This document shows positions 33,161 to 44,308 of a DNA stretch of 64,000 bases, in pieces (within the stretch, counting starts at the first letter, position 1; each line of letters starts with the position of its first letter). The stretch lies in the IMG/VR virus record IMGVR_UViG_3300026473_000011, positions 1 through 64,000 of that record; one strand, written 5' to 3'. This DNA comes from a virus. The notes beneath the pieces are model-generated. The model ran no database searches, was not told where the DNA came from, and was given only the letters and a program-made list of their open reading frames with translations. Made by a program: the position numbers and the translations under genes.

Positions 33161-35138
33161 CGTCAGCAACTCCGTTGTCCCGCGCCTCAGGAAGATCCAG
33201 CCGAAATACGCCACCATCCTCTAGCGTAATTCGATCCAAGTACCACAGCGTAGCATCGACATCACGCTTCTCCGCGGGCGCAAGCTTCCAAGCCCGGTCT
33301 AGTCGGCGCGAAGGCATGTCCACACTTAGCGAGTATCGGTGCTCGAGCAACGCGGCATCATTACCCGGCCACGCCCCCTGATCACCCAAAGTCAGGATTT
33401 CGTAGGGGTCGACCTTGTTCTTCTGAATGATGTCGGCCACAAGAGCAGACTTGCTGACTCCTTTAGCAAGAATATCGACCGAATGCTTGCTCCGAACCAT
33501 GGTGGAGAGATCGAGACCCGCTTGACGCAGAGCGTCGGCGATAACAAACCACATACCATCGGTCGTCAACCCTTCGGAAAACCGGACGCTGACCTGGTAG
33601 GGATGCGTAGTTCGATGTGTCAGGATTGGCACCCCCATCGACTTCAGACGTACCACGATGCGCGTCACATGACTGAGAAACTCGCTGGTCTCAGTCGAAG
33701 GTACTGGTGGCGTATCCGCTGCAGCAATCCAGCCCCCGTTGTATAGACCCAGCTTGATTCTAGGCAGGACGTCGCGCGGCATAACTTCTTCTAGGCAGGT
33801 CTGAATCGACCCTCCTCGACCAGAGGCAATGCCGACCACTACACCTGCACGTGCCAAACGTACCAGATGCTCCACGATACCGAGCGGCGGCGGCAATTCC
33901 TTGGTCTGAGAACTGCAAAGTGTGCCGTCATAGTCGAATACCAAAGCTTTGAAGCGCTGCGCACGAATCGTGTCAGCAAAGGCTCTTGCCGCACGGCGCA
34001 TGGTTCCATGATCTCTCCGAGAAGGCCAATGCGCCCCTAGAACCTCATACTTGGATTGCTCCTCCGCTGGGCCTGCCGGCTGTGGCAACGGGATGACATC
34101 ACGCAGATTCGCATAATGAATCTCTCTACCGTAGGTTGGCACCTTCGGCCGCCCTGGGTCGACACCGAGTTCGCGACCGACTGCTGCAACTAAATGCATC
34201 TGCGCTACAAGGCCAGTTATCAGATGAACCGGATCAGAGCCAGATAGCGGCATCGTCAGTGTCGGAATTTCACTAGGAAACTTGCTGCGCATTTCGTTCC
34301 ACAGCTGGCCCAGAGATGGTTCGACCAGTGCCAAGATGGCGCAATCCTTCGGTCGCTGCGCTAACCACAAGTGTCGACCATGAGCAAACGAACGAAGATC
34401 GGCCAATTGAGTGTGCAGAAGCGCGCCCTCTGACAGCTTAGATTCCAAGTCAGTGGCTACAGCTCTCAGCAGCGGCGAATAGACGACCGTGAGTGCACCA
34501 CGTTTAACCGCCTCGACAACGAATGGCCGGGCTACCCCAAGCCATTCTTGAACAGTCTGTTCACCCAATCGCAATTCTGTGACATTCGACGGCATGAGTT
34601 GAGGACGGCCATTGAGCTCCCCGTATGCTCGCGCCACCAGCACAGCGTCGAGCAACAGACTGTTGGTAGCAAGGTAACCATCCTTCTTCTCCAACTCAAA
34701 AACGTACGGCTTCACGCCCGAAAAATCCTGAACATGCTCCATAAGTGGGCTGTTCTGCCGATTAGTCAGCACATGCACCGTACGCGAACTGAAGCGTCGT
34801 GCGCGCTCAAGCGCCTCCACAATGTCGGGGTTTTTACCTTCAGCCGATATAAGAAAGACTGGGCTAGAGGAAGCCAATGATGGCGAGCAGATGATCTCCA
34901 GCGGTGTCGAGGGCCGAGAGACTCGGCCGGTGTAGGCTTCATGCAAGCTGCACAACAGGGATGCCACAGTGAAGGATCCTCCCGAACCCACACCGATCAT
35001 GCTTGCTTCAGCGGTACTGGCGATTGCTAGTTTTAGCGCTCCGATGTCGGCGGCGCACGCCGCCGAGTAGGTATTACCCAACTGTGCGAGTTCACCCTCA
35101 TAGTGGTTGGGCGACAACGCTGCTCCGTCAGCAATCAT
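33153..35138 (-). CDS. SIS domain - HAD phosphatase fusion
   Basis: The 661-aa protein has a sugar-isomerase (SIS) region: GVGSGGSFTVASLLCSLHE near residue 50, with a second SIS-like half around 200-340. It is followed by a HAD phosphatase: ALVFDYDGTLCSS near residue 400, GIASGRGG, and LTLGDQGAWPGNDAALL near the end, the IIB-type arrangement. This would act on a phosphosugar. SIS and HAD are rarely fused. The start overlaps the NADAR stop. Confidence 0.8.
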   Translation of the reverse strand: MIADGAALSPNHYEGELAQLGNTYSAACAADIGALKLAIASTAEASMIGVGSGGSFTVASLLCSLHEAYTGRVSRPSTPLEIICSPSLASSSPVFLISAEGKNPDIVEALERARRFSSRTVHVLTNRQNSPLMEHVQDFSGVKPYVFELEKKDGYLATNSLLLDAVLVARAYGELNGRPQLMPSNVTELRLGEQTVQEWLGVARPFVVEAVKRGALTVVYSPLLRAVATDLESKLSEGALLHTQLADLRSFAHGRHLWLAQRPKDCAILALVEPSLGQLWNEMRSKFPSEIPTLTMPLSGSDPVHLITGLVAQMHLVAAVGRELGVDPGRPKVPTYGREIHYANLRDVIPLPQPAGPAEEQSKYEVLGAHWPSRRDHGTMRRAARAFADTIRAQRFKALVFDYDGTLCSSQTKELPPPLGIVEHLVRLARAGVVVGIASGRGGSIQTCLEEVMPRDVLPRIKLGLYNGGWIAAADTPPVPSTETSEFLSHVTRIVVRLKSMGVPILTHRTTHPYQVSVRFSEGLTTDGMWFVIADALRQAGLDLSTMVRSKHSVDILAKGVSKSALVADIIQKNKVDPYEILTLGDQGAWPGNDAALLEHRYSLSVDMPSRRLDRAWKLAPAEKRDVDATLWYLDRITLEDGGVFRLDLPEARDNGVADDA

Positions 35139-35743
35139 GCAGTTGCGGCCGCCCGTTTGGAGTCAAGCTTCGTACTCATCTTCGATGTCTTTTTAGCTAC
35201 AACCGAATGCTTGGCGGCACTCTTGCGTGCAGGGCGTTGCATTGCATACACCGCACGAAGCTCCATCAACATCACCCCCAACATGTTCTCCCCCTTTCCT
35301 CCTACCTCACCCCAAAGTCGATTAACGGCGTTGTTGACGGTGCCCGCCTCCACAAGCCTGGCCTCACCGGTGGACAACAGAAGCTCACGCAGGTCTGCGT
35401 GCTGGTCGAACTTAGCACGCAGCACCGCACGCATTCGGTCGAATTTGATCTGAGCCCAATCGGGCACCACATCCCAGACATACAGACCGTGTGCCGCCAT
35501 CGCGGCCAGGGCAGGAGTCGGCGCGTTGAGAATCCACTGGCGTACCGCCGGTTTGATCGCCTTGCCTGCCTGATATGCGTGTTCCGAGGTTGGGTAAACC
35601 GTCCCCTCAAATTCCACAGGACACCTAAACAGATTACTGAAGGCGCCGAACGGCTTCTCGTTTGCGCGGTAAAAACGAATTTCCTGGACGGCAATGCTGT
35701 CGGTGGCTGGGCGTTTGCGCGCTGTCTGCGGCGTCTTAGTCAT
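35135..35743 (-). CDS. NADAR-family protein
   Basis: This 202-aa protein has FYRANEKPFGAFSNLF and YPTSEHAYQAGKA near residues 25-60, the YbiA/NADAR signature. NADAR proteins act on ADP-ribose-type modifications and N-glycosidic bonds. The C-terminal 35 residues are Lys/Arg/Ala-rich and probably disordered. It overlaps the RHH gene before it and the SIS-HAD gene after it. It may be the component that makes or removes the operon's nucleotide product. Confidence 0.82.
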   Translation of the reverse strand: MTKTPQTARKRPATDSIAVQEIRFYRANEKPFGAFSNLFRCPVEFEGTVYPTSEHAYQAGKAIKPAVRQWILNAPTPALAAMAAHGLYVWDVVPDWAQIKFDRMRAVLRAKFDQHADLRELLLSTGEARLVEAGTVNNAVNRLWGEVGGKGENMLGVMLMELRAVYAMQRPARKSAAKHSVVAKKTSKMSTKLDSKRAAATA

Positions 35744-35928
35744 TGGAGGGATTCCTTGGAAGATTGTTCGGGGCTCAGCCCCAACACGCGGCAGTGATTG
35801 ACGATCAAAATTTCCAGCAAGCTGGTTAAGCTGCGGTGGTCATGCTCTGCCGCAGCCTCTGCTGCGGCCTTAATCTTTGGATCAATCCGGACAGTGATCG
35901 TGGCAGTCTTGATCTTGGGACGTCGCAT
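35740..35928 (-). CDS. Ribbon-helix-helix protein, first gene of the operon
   Basis: This 62-aa product from MRRPKIKTATITVRIDP has the beta-strand then AAAEAAAEHDHRSLTSLLE pattern of CopG/Arc proteins. It is the natural regulator of the operon. The ATG at 35928 is preferred over an upstream TTG at 35937; the site has no good Shine-Dalgarno. Its stop overlaps the NADAR start. Confidence 0.65.
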   Translation of the reverse strand: MRRPKIKTATITVRIDPKIKAAAEAAAEHDHRSLTSLLEILIVNHCRVLGLSPEQSSKESLQ

Positions 35929-36147
35929 GATGATCAATTGTCAATGTATGAAAGGGGAATGTGAGCGCTTAAATGTACTGCATTTTGCGGTACATAAAAG
36001 TACACATGTCTTTCGCAACGGCAATGATTCTGAAAGATTTGTATTTTTTGAATATTCACCAACACCTCCAGTTCCCCAAAGATTTATGACAGCTTGATGT
36101 GTTCAAGTTCAGAAGAAATTCTTTAAAAATTGGATGCACTCCTCAAA

Positions 36148-36161
36148 ACAAAGATCTTTGT
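36148..36161. promoter_or_regulatory. 14-bp palindrome ACAAAGATCTTTGT
   Basis: A perfect palindrome lies in the roughly 350-bp divergent gap between the RHH-operon start (35928) and the WYL gene. It is a likely protein-binding site, but which regulator uses it is not visible. Confidence 0.4.
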
Positions 36162-36200
36162 GTCACTCCTTGGTCAAATTTGAGCATTCTGTGCAGTTAA

Positions 36201-36237
36201 AGTACATCATATCATCATAATGATGATATGATGTACT
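36201..36237. promoter_or_regulatory. Perfect 18-bp inverted repeat at the WYL gene
   Basis: The arms AGTACATCATATCATCAT (36201-36218) and ATGATGATATGATGTACT (36220-36237) are perfect complements with one central base. They lie 39 bp upstream of the ATG at 36276. If translation instead began at 36228, the start codon would be inside the second arm. Palindromes of this kind are the binding sites of BrxR/CapW-type WYL repressors, so autorepression is likely. Confidence 0.8.
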
Positions 36238-36275
36238 GGAAATTAGCCTATCTGCAAGCAAAGGTTATTACTGGC

Positions 36276-37166
36276 ATGAAAGCCCAGCGCGTCGAGAACT
36301 TGAGTCACGCCCAGCGCGAGCGACTGGCCTACATCGACTTTCGCCTGTACTTCCTCGGTGAAATCGGTCGTCCCGACCTGATTGAGCGTTTCGGTGTGGC
36401 TCCGGCAGGTGCGACGCGCGACTTGGCGCTTTACCGTGAAATCGCGCCGCAGAACATCACCTTTGACGGTAGAAATAAGATCTATCGCATTGGGCAGGAG
36501 TTCGCCCCAGTGTTCGACCACGCACCTCAGCGCGTGCTGTCAGCGCTGGCTCTTGGCTTTGGCGATGGCGTGAACGGGACAATGCAGTCCTTGCTGCCGT
36601 GTGAATCACCCACTTCCTTGAGCAGCCCAAAAATGGATGCGCTGGCCCCAGTCTGCCGGGCGATCCACGCCAACCGGCCAATCGCCATTCGCTACCAATC
36701 GATGAGTAGTGGAAAGACCGAGCGGATCATTGTGCCATTTGCCCTCGTGGATACCGGTCTACGCTGGCACGTCCGCGCCTTTGACCGCAAGAGCGGAGAG
36801 TTTCGGGACTTTGTCGTCACCCGTATCGAAGCGCCGACGCTGCTCGACGAGGAGCCACGGGCCAACGAACGTCCGGATAACGATATCCAGTGGACGCGCA
36901 TCGTCGAGCTGGACTTCGTGCCGCATCCTCGCCTCGAGCGCCCTGAGATCATCCAGATGGACTACGGGATGACCGACGGCTCGATTCGGATGCGCGTGCG
37001 CGCAGCTGTAGCAGGCTACATGCTGTTACGCTGGAGTGTGGACTGCTCGTCCGACCACCATCTCAAGGAAGAACAGTATCGCCTATGGCTCAGCGATCCG
37101 CTTGCGCTTTACGGCGTAGAAAATGCAAAGCTCGCGCCAGGATATCGATCACCAATCAGTATTTGA
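36276..37166 (+). CDS. WYL-domain regulator (BrxR/CapW-like)
   Basis: The 296-aa product starts MKAQRVENLSHAQRERLA. The winged-helix region LGEIGRPDLIERFGVAPAGA is at the N-terminus. AIRYQSMSSGKTERIIVPF belongs to the WYL domain, and a C-terminal WCX-like extension follows. WYL proteins of this kind repress defence operons until a ligand binds. It precedes hsdM by only 38 bp, so it probably controls the RM operon and itself. A start at 36228 is possible but adds an odd N-terminus. Confidence 0.85.
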   Translation: MKAQRVENLSHAQRERLAYIDFRLYFLGEIGRPDLIERFGVAPAGATRDLALYREIAPQNITFDGRNKIYRIGQEFAPVFDHAPQRVLSALALGFGDGVNGTMQSLLPCESPTSLSSPKMDALAPVCRAIHANRPIAIRYQSMSSGKTERIIVPFALVDTGLRWHVRAFDRKSGEFRDFVVTRIEAPTLLDEEPRANERPDNDIQWTRIVELDFVPHPRLERPEIIQMDYGMTDGSIRMRVRAAVAGYMLLRWSVDCSSDHHLKEEQYRLWLSDPLALYGVENAKLAPGYRSPISI

Positions 37167-37204
37167 AGAAATAACAAAATACGAATCGAAAAGAAAATAA
37201 AACT

Positions 37205-38751
37205 ATGACTAGTATCCAACAACGCGCCGAACTACAACGCCGCATCTGGCAAATCGCCAACGATGTACGTGGGGCAGTCGACGGCTGGGATTTCAAACAA
37301 TATGTACTCGGCGCCTTGTTTTACCGCTTCATCAGTGAAAACTTCGCCAGCTACATCGAAGGCGGTGATGACAGCATCCAATACGCCGAGTTGACAGATA
37401 GCGTGATCACTCCAGATATCAAAGACGATGCGATTAAGACCAAGGGCTATTTCATCTACCCCAGCCAGTTGTTTGCCAACGTGGCTGCTAACGCTAACAC
37501 CAGCGTAAGCCTGAATACCGACCTTGCTACCATCTTTGCCGCCATTGAAGCGTCCGCCAACGGCTACCCCTCCGAACAAGACATCAAAGGCCTGTTTGCT
37601 GACTTTGACACCACCAGCAACCGCCTCGGCAACACTGTCAAAGACAAAAATGCCCGGCTCGCCGCAGTGCTCAAGGGCGTAGCCGAGTTGGACTTCGGCG
37701 ACTTCGACGCCAGCCATATCGACCTGTTCGGCGATGCCTATGAATTCCTCATTTCCAACTACGCTGCCAATGCCGGTAAATCGGGCGGCGAGTTTTTCAC
37801 GCCGCAACATGTGTCCAAGCTAATTGCCCAATTGGCGATGCACAAGCAAACCAGCGTCAACAAGATTTACGACCCCGCCTGCGGCTCCGGCTCGCTGCTA
37901 CTGCAAGCCAAAAAGCACTTTGACGCGCACATCATCGAGGAAGGCTTTTTTGGGCAAGAAATCAACCACACCACTTACAACCTGGCGCGGATGAACATGT
38001 TCTTGCACAACATCAACTACGACAAGTTCAACGTTCAGCTTGGCAACACCCTGATCGACCCGCATTTTGGTGATGACAAACCCTTCGATGCCATCGTCTC
38101 TAACCCGCCCTATTCGGTGAAGTGGATCGGTTCGGACGATCCCACTCTGATCAACGATGAGCGCTTTGCCCCGGCGGGCGTTCTGGCTCCCAAATCCAAA
38201 GCCGACTTTGCCTTTGTGCTGCACGCGCTGAGTTACCTCTCGAGCAAAGGTCGCGCCGCCATCGTCTGCTTTCCCGGTATTTTTTATCGCGGTGGGGCCG
38301 AGCAAAAGATCCGTCAGTATCTAGTGGATAACAACTACGTCGAATCCGTGATTTCGCTAGCGCCTAACCTGTTCTACGGCACAACCATCGCCGTGACCAT
38401 TCTGGTGCTATCCAAACACAAAACCGACACCACCACCCAGTTCATCGACGCCAGCGGCCTGTTCAAGAAAGAAACCAACAACAACGTTCTGCTGGACGCG
38501 CACATCGAACAAATCATGGCCGTGTTCGACAGCAAGGCGAATGTGGATCACGTTGCCCAATCTGTCCCTTTCGAGAAAGTGGCCGCCAACGATTACAACC
38601 TGTCGGTCAGTAGCTACGTCGAAGCCCGCGACAACCGCGAAGTCGTGGACATCAAGTCACTCAACGAGAAGATTGCAAACATCGTAGTGCGACAGACGGA
38701 GTTGCGAACGCAGATTGATGCCATCGTTGCGGAGTTGGAAGGAGAGGAAGC

Positions 38752-38755
<4 letters not shown>
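37205..38755 (+). CDS. hsdM: Type IC methyltransferase subunit HsdM
   Basis: This 516-aa adenine methylase subunit has [14 protein letters not shown] (motif I, 221-234) and SNPPYSV (motif IV, 299-305). The N-terminal HsdM_N region includes [18 protein letters not shown]. The length and layout match the EcoR124I HsdM (520 aa). It modifies the site set by HsdS and, with HsdR, restricts unmodified DNA. The stop overlaps the hsdS start (ATGA). Confidence 0.95.
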
Positions 38756-39454
<699 letters not shown>

Positions 39455-39462
<8 letters not shown>

Positions 39463-39973
39463 GATTACAACCACTATTGCTTCGGGTAGAAACAAGCAGC
39501 GAATGAGTGAGGGTATCTATCCGGTCTATGGTTCGACTGGCCTTATTGGTTACTCAGACAAACCCGCCTACTCAGGAGATGCTCTTCTTGTGGCTCGCGT
39601 AGGTGCGAACGCAGGACTGGTCAATGCCGTGAGTGGCGACTTCGACGTATCCGACAATACGCTCGTCGTCCGCCCAAGTTCAGACTGGGATGTTCGCTTT
39701 GCATTCCATCAGATGACTCATATGAACTTGAACCAATATGCAGTCGGCGGTGGCCAGCCTCTTGTAACGGGAGGGCTTTTGAAGAACTTGAAAGTACTCT
39801 TGCCTCCACTCAAAGAACAAGAGCGCATCGCTTCCATCCTCGACAAATTCGACGCGCTGGTGAACGACCTGTCCTCCGGCCTGCCTGCCGAAATCAAGGC
39901 GCGCCGCCAGCAATACGAACATTACCGCGATCGACTGTTGAACTTCCCAAAGTTGGAAGAGGTAGCTGTCTGA
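39455..39973 (+). CDS. hsdS: HsdS second half (TRD2), out of frame in this sequence
   Basis: The frame carries [22 protein letters not shown], the second TRD, and a C-terminal helix ending [14 protein letters not shown] like the first half's spacer. It lies +1 to the TRD1 frame. A TTG at 39455, with AAGGA nine bases upstream and overlapping the TRD1 stop, could allow separate expression by re-initiation. Otherwise the segment is joined only after tract slippage. I show the portion after the possible TTG. Confidence 0.8.
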
Positions 39974-39974
39974 G

Positions 39975-41183
39975 ATGAGCAAAACGCTAACCGAAATCGC
40001 TCAACAGCTGGGAGCCGCCGACAAAAAGATGCAGCTGATCTATGCCTTCAACGGCATGGGCAAGACGCGCCTGTCGCGGGAATTCAAGCAGCAGATTGCG
40101 ACCGAGGCCGACGGCGATGAAGACGCCGATCCAACCGCGCTGTCGCGCAACAGAATCCTTTATTACAACGCGCTCACGGAAGATTTGTTTTACTGGGATA
40201 ACGATCTGGCGGGCAATGCCGAGCACAAACTGAAAATCCAACCAAACTCGTTTACCGACTGGGTGCTGAAGGATCAGGGGCAAGACCAGAACATCATCAC
40301 AACCTTTCAGCGTTACACCAGCGATAAGCTCACACCGCGATTCAATGAAGAATATAAAGTCATAGGCAATGACGACAAGGAAAGCACCGTCAAAGCCTTC
40401 TCTGAAGTAACTTTCTCTCTTGAGCGTGGCGATGATGAACACTCCGGAAATTTGAAAATTTCCAAGGGCGAAGAAAGCAATTTCATCTGGAGCTTTTTCT
40501 ACACGCTGATTGAGCAGGTAATTGGCGTTCTCAATGTTGCCGAGCCGGAAGAACGCGAAACAGACCAATTCGATCAGCTGAAATATATTTTTGTTGATGA
40601 TCCGGTTAGCTCACTGGATGACAATCATTTGATTCAGTTGGCCGCGGATTTGGCGCAGCTGGTCAAATCAAACGAATCCAGTGTCAAATTCATTATCACG
40701 ACGCACAATCCGCTTTTCTTCAATGTGCTTTGCAATGAGTTTGGTAGCGATGAAAAAACCGAGCGCTACAACTGGAAGGCAAAGTGGTTCAGCAAGTCAC
40801 GGCTGGAGAAAAATGCGGACGGCAGTCTTCAATTGGTAGAGCAGCCAAACGATTCTCCGTTTGCGTATCACCTGCATCTGCTATCGCTGCTTGAAGAGGC
40901 AATAAAAAGCGGTCAGATCGAAAAATATCACTTCAATCTTCTCCGGAACATTCTCGAAAAGACGGCAACATTCCTCGGATACAAAAGGTGGGAACACCTT
41001 CTGCCGGAAACAGACGACGGCTTGCCCAACCCGTACGCAAAGCGAATTGTGAACTTCTCAAGCCATTCGAAACATGCTGCCGAAGAAGTGTCACCACTGA
41101 AACCTGAAGAGAGACAGGTTCTGGAAAAACTGGTCAAGCACGTTGTCGAGCAACATCGATTTTGGCAGGAAAAAACCACATGA
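39975..41183 (+). CDS. prrC: PrrC-type anticodon nuclease
   Basis: This 402-aa protein has an ABC-type ATPase: [15 protein letters not shown] (residues 23-37), the LSxGE-like ISKGEESNF, Walker [14 protein letters not shown] (204-216) and the H-loop IITTHNP. The C-terminal part has R324-x3-E328 and H364/H367, matching the Arg-Glu-His triad of E. coli PrrC (R320, E324, H356) in order and approximate spacing. PrrC lies between hsdS and hsdR, as here, and is held silent by the RM complex until phage anti-restriction releases it to cut tRNA. The stop overlaps hsdR. Confidence 0.85.
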   Translation: MSKTLTEIAQQLGAADKKMQLIYAFNGMGKTRLSREFKQQIATEADGDEDADPTALSRNRILYYNALTEDLFYWDNDLAGNAEHKLKIQPNSFTDWVLKDQGQDQNIITTFQRYTSDKLTPRFNEEYKVIGNDDKESTVKAFSEVTFSLERGDDEHSGNLKISKGEESNFIWSFFYTLIEQVIGVLNVAEPEERETDQFDQLKYIFVDDPVSSLDDNHLIQLAADLAQLVKSNESSVKFIITTHNPLFFNVLCNEFGSDEKTERYNWKAKWFSKSRLEKNADGSLQLVEQPNDSPFAYHLHLLSLLEEAIKSGQIEKYHFNLLRNILEKTATFLGYKRWEHLLPETDDGLPNPYAKRIVNFSSHSKHAAEEVSPLKPEERQVLEKLVKHVVEQHRFWQEKTT

Positions 41184-44100
41184 TCGAATACAGCACCATC
41201 GCCGAATCGAAACACTTCATCGTCCTGGACAAATACACACAGGAATGGAAAGTCGCAGAAAGTTACCAGAGCGAAAGCGATCTAGAGCGGGAATTTGTTC
41301 AAGATCTGGTCAATCAGGGTTACGAGTATCTACCCGGCCTCAATACGCCTGAGTCCCTGCTTGCAAATGTACGCGTGCAGCTGCAAACGCTCAACAACAT
41401 GCAGTTTGCAGATGGCGAGTGGTTGCGTTTTGTCGAGACCTGGTTGGACAAGCCTAGTGATGGCATCGTTGAGAAAACCCGCAAGATTCACGACGACTAT
41501 ATCCACGACTTCGTCTTTGACGATGGGCGCATCCAGAACATCTACCTGCTGGATAAGAAGAACATCGCCCGCAACAAGGTGCAGGTGATCAAACAGTTCG
41601 AGCAGACTGGCAGTCACGCCAATCGCTATGACGTGACGATTCTGGTGAATGGCCTGCCGCTGGTTCAAGTGGAGCTAAAAAAGCGCGGCGTCGCGATTCG
41701 TGAGGCTTTTAACCAGGTGCACCGGTACAGCAAGGAGAGCTTTAACAGCGAGCATTCTTTGTTCAAGTATCTGCAGCTTTTTGTGATCTCCAACGGTACC
41801 GACAGCCGCTACTTCGCCAACACCACGGCACGCAACAAGAACAGCTTCGACTTCACCATGAACTGGGCGAAGGCGGACAACAGCCTGATCAAGGATCTGA
41901 AAGACTTTACCGCCACCTTCTTCCAGAAGCACACCCTGCTTAATGTGCTGCTGCATTACTCGGTGTTTGATGTCAGCAACACGCTGCTGGTGATGCGCCC
42001 GTACCAGATTGCCGCCACGGAGCGCATTCTGTGGAAAATCAACAGCGCGTATCAAGCCAAGAACTGGAGTCAGCTTGAGGGTGGTGGCTTCATCTGGCAC
42101 ACCACCGGTTCGGGCAAAACCCTGACCAGTTTCAAGGCGGCGCGTTTGACCACGGAGCTGGACTTCATTGACAAGGTGTTTTTCGTGGTGGACCGCAAGG
42201 ATCTGGATTACCAGACCATGAAGGAATACCAGCGCTTTTCACCCGACAGCGTGAATGGCTCGGACAGCACCTCCGGGTTGAAACGCAATCTGGAGAAGGA
42301 CGACAACAAAATCGTCGTCACCACCATCCAGAAGCTCAACAACCTGATGAAGAGCGAAACCGACTTGCCGATCTACGGCAAGCAGGTGGTGTTCATTTTT
42401 GATGAATGTCACCGCAGCCAGTTTGGTGAAGCCCAGAAGAACCTGAAGAAGAAGTTCAAGAAGTTCTATCAGTTTGGCTTTACCGGCACGCCGATCTTCC
42501 CGGAAAACGCCTTGGGCGCAGAAACCACTGCCAGCGTGTTTGGCCGCGAATTGCATTCTTATGTGATTACCGATGCGATCCGTGATGAAAAGGTGCTGAA
42601 GTTCAAGGTGGATTACAACGATGTGCGCCCGCAGTTCAAGGCCATTGAAACCGAGCAGGATGAGAAGAAACTCAGCGCGGCGGAAAACAAGCAGGCTTTG
42701 CTGCACCCGGACCGTATCCGCGAGATCACGCAGTACATCCTGAACAACTTCCGCCAGAAAACCCACCGTCTGCAAGCGGGCAATAAAGGCTTTAATGCCA
42801 TGTTCGCGGTCAGCAGCGTGGACGCAGCCAAGCTGTATTACGAGTCGTTCCGGGATCTGCAGAAAGGTAGCCAAACGACACAGCGGCCATTGCGAGTGGC
42901 CACCATCTTCTCGTTTGCGGCCAACGAGGAACAGGATGCGGTCGGCGACATTCAGGACGAAAGTTTTGATGTCTCGGCCATGAACAGTAGCGCCAAAGAG
43001 TTTTTGAGCGCAGCCATCGCGGACTACAACGCGCTGTTCAAAACCAACTTCAGCGTGGACAGCAACGGTTTCCAGAACTATTACCGCGATCTGGCCAAGC
43101 AGGTCAAAGCCAAGGAAATCGACCTGCTAATTGTGGTAGGCATGTTCCTGACCGGCTTTGACGCCCCCACGCTGAATACCTTGTTCGTGGACAAAAACTT
43201 GCGCTACCACGGGCTTATGCAGGCTTACTCGCGTACCAATCGCATTTTTGACGCCACCAAAACCTTTGGCAATATTGTCACCTTCCGCGATCTGGAGCAG
43301 GCGACAGTCGACGCCATTACCCTGTTCGGTGACACCAATACCAAGAATGTGGTGTTGGAGAAGAGTTACAAGGAGTACATGGAAGGCTTTACCGATGCGG
43401 CCACCGGCGAGGCGCGGCGGGGATTTTTAGAGGTGGTAAAGGAACTTGAGCAGCGTTTTCCTGACCCTGCAGCCATTGAAAAAGAGGCAGACAAAAAAGC
43501 CTTTGCGAAACTGTTTGGCGAATATTTGCGCGTTGAGAATGTGCTGCAAAACTACGATGAATTCGCCAGCCTGAAAGCCTTGCAAAGCATCGATTTGACC
43601 GATCCAGCGGCGGTGGAAGCGTTCAAGGCCAAACACTATTTGAGCGATGACGATCTGACATCACTGCAAGCTATAACGCTCCCTGCTGAGCGGAAAATTC
43701 AGGATTACCGCTCGACTTACAACGATGTGCGCGACTGGCAACGCCGTGAAAAAGCAGGGACTGAGAAGGATAAATCTGCTATCGATTGGGATGATGTGGT
43801 CTTTGAAGTGGACCTGCTTAAGTCACAGGAAATCAATCTGGACTACATCCTTGAACTGATCTTCGAACACAACAAAAAGATCAAGAGCAAGTCGGACCTG
43901 GTGGATGAAGTACGCCGGGTGATTCGTGCAAGCCTGGGTAATCGTGCCAAAGAGAGCTTGCTGGTCGACTTCATCAATCAGACTGATCTGGACCAGATTG
44001 GCGACAAGGCCAGCGTGATCGATGCCTTCTTCACCTTTGCGCAAGCGGAGCAGCAGCGTGAGGCGCAAGAGCTAATCAGTGCGGAGAACTTGAATGATGA

Positions 44101-44287
44101 GGCGGCACGTCGCTATATCGCTACTTCACTCAAGAGAGAGTTTGCCAGCGATAGCGGCACGGAACTGAACGCCGTGTTGCCCAAGATGAGCCCACTGAAC
44201 CCGCAATACCTTACGAAGAAGCAGAGCGTGTTCCAGAAAATCGCCGCTTTTGTGGAAAAGTTTAAAGGCGTGGGTGGGAATGTCTAA
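41180..44287 (+). CDS. hsdR: Type IC restriction subunit HsdR (EcoR124I-like)
   Basis: Starting at 41180 the protein is 1035 aa. D151, E165 and K167 fall exactly where the EcoR124I nuclease residues lie ([19 protein letters not shown]). K313 is in [10 protein letters not shown] (Walker A), and [10 protein letters not shown] is the helicase motif II. It translocates DNA and cuts unmodified targets far from the site. The ATG overlaps the prrC stop (ATGA). The EcoR124I HsdR is 1038 aa, so this is a full-length orthologue. Confidence 0.97.
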   Translation: MIEYSTIAESKHFIVLDKYTQEWKVAESYQSESDLEREFVQDLVNQGYEYLPGLNTPESLLANVRVQLQTLNNMQFADGEWLRFVETWLDKPSDGIVEKTRKIHDDYIHDFVFDDGRIQNIYLLDKKNIARNKVQVIKQFEQTGSHANRYDVTILVNGLPLVQVELKKRGVAIREAFNQVHRYSKESFNSEHSLFKYLQLFVISNGTDSRYFANTTARNKNSFDFTMNWAKADNSLIKDLKDFTATFFQKHTLLNVLLHYSVFDVSNTLLVMRPYQIAATERILWKINSAYQAKNWSQLEGGGFIWHTTGSGKTLTSFKAARLTTELDFIDKVFFVVDRKDLDYQTMKEYQRFSPDSVNGSDSTSGLKRNLEKDDNKIVVTTIQKLNNLMKSETDLPIYGKQVVFIFDECHRSQFGEAQKNLKKKFKKFYQFGFTGTPIFPENALGAETTASVFGRELHSYVITDAIRDEKVLKFKVDYNDVRPQFKAIETEQDEKKLSAAENKQALLHPDRIREITQYILNNFRQKTHRLQAGNKGFNAMFAVSSVDAAKLYYESFRDLQKGSQTTQRPLRVATIFSFAANEEQDAVGDIQDESFDVSAMNSSAKEFLSAAIADYNALFKTNFSVDSNGFQNYYRDLAKQVKAKEIDLLIVVGMFLTGFDAPTLNTLFVDKNLRYHGLMQAYSRTNRIFDATKTFGNIVTFRDLEQATVDAITLFGDTNTKNVVLEKSYKEYMEGFTDAATGEARRGFLEVVKELEQRFPDPAAIEKEADKKAFAKLFGEYLRVENVLQNYDEFASLKALQSIDLTDPAAVEAFKAKHYLSDDDLTSLQAITLPAERKIQDYRSTYNDVRDWQRREKAGTEKDKSAIDWDDVVFEVDLLKSQEINLDYILELIFEHNKKIKSKSDLVDEVRRVIRASLGNRAKESLLVDFINQTDLDQIGDKASVIDAFFTFAQAEQQREAQELISAENLNDEAARRYIATSLKREFASDSGTELNAVLPKMSPLNPQYLTKKQSVFQKIAAFVEKFKGVGGNV

Positions 44288-44308
44288 AAGGCTTCAAGGG
44301 GAATTTTT

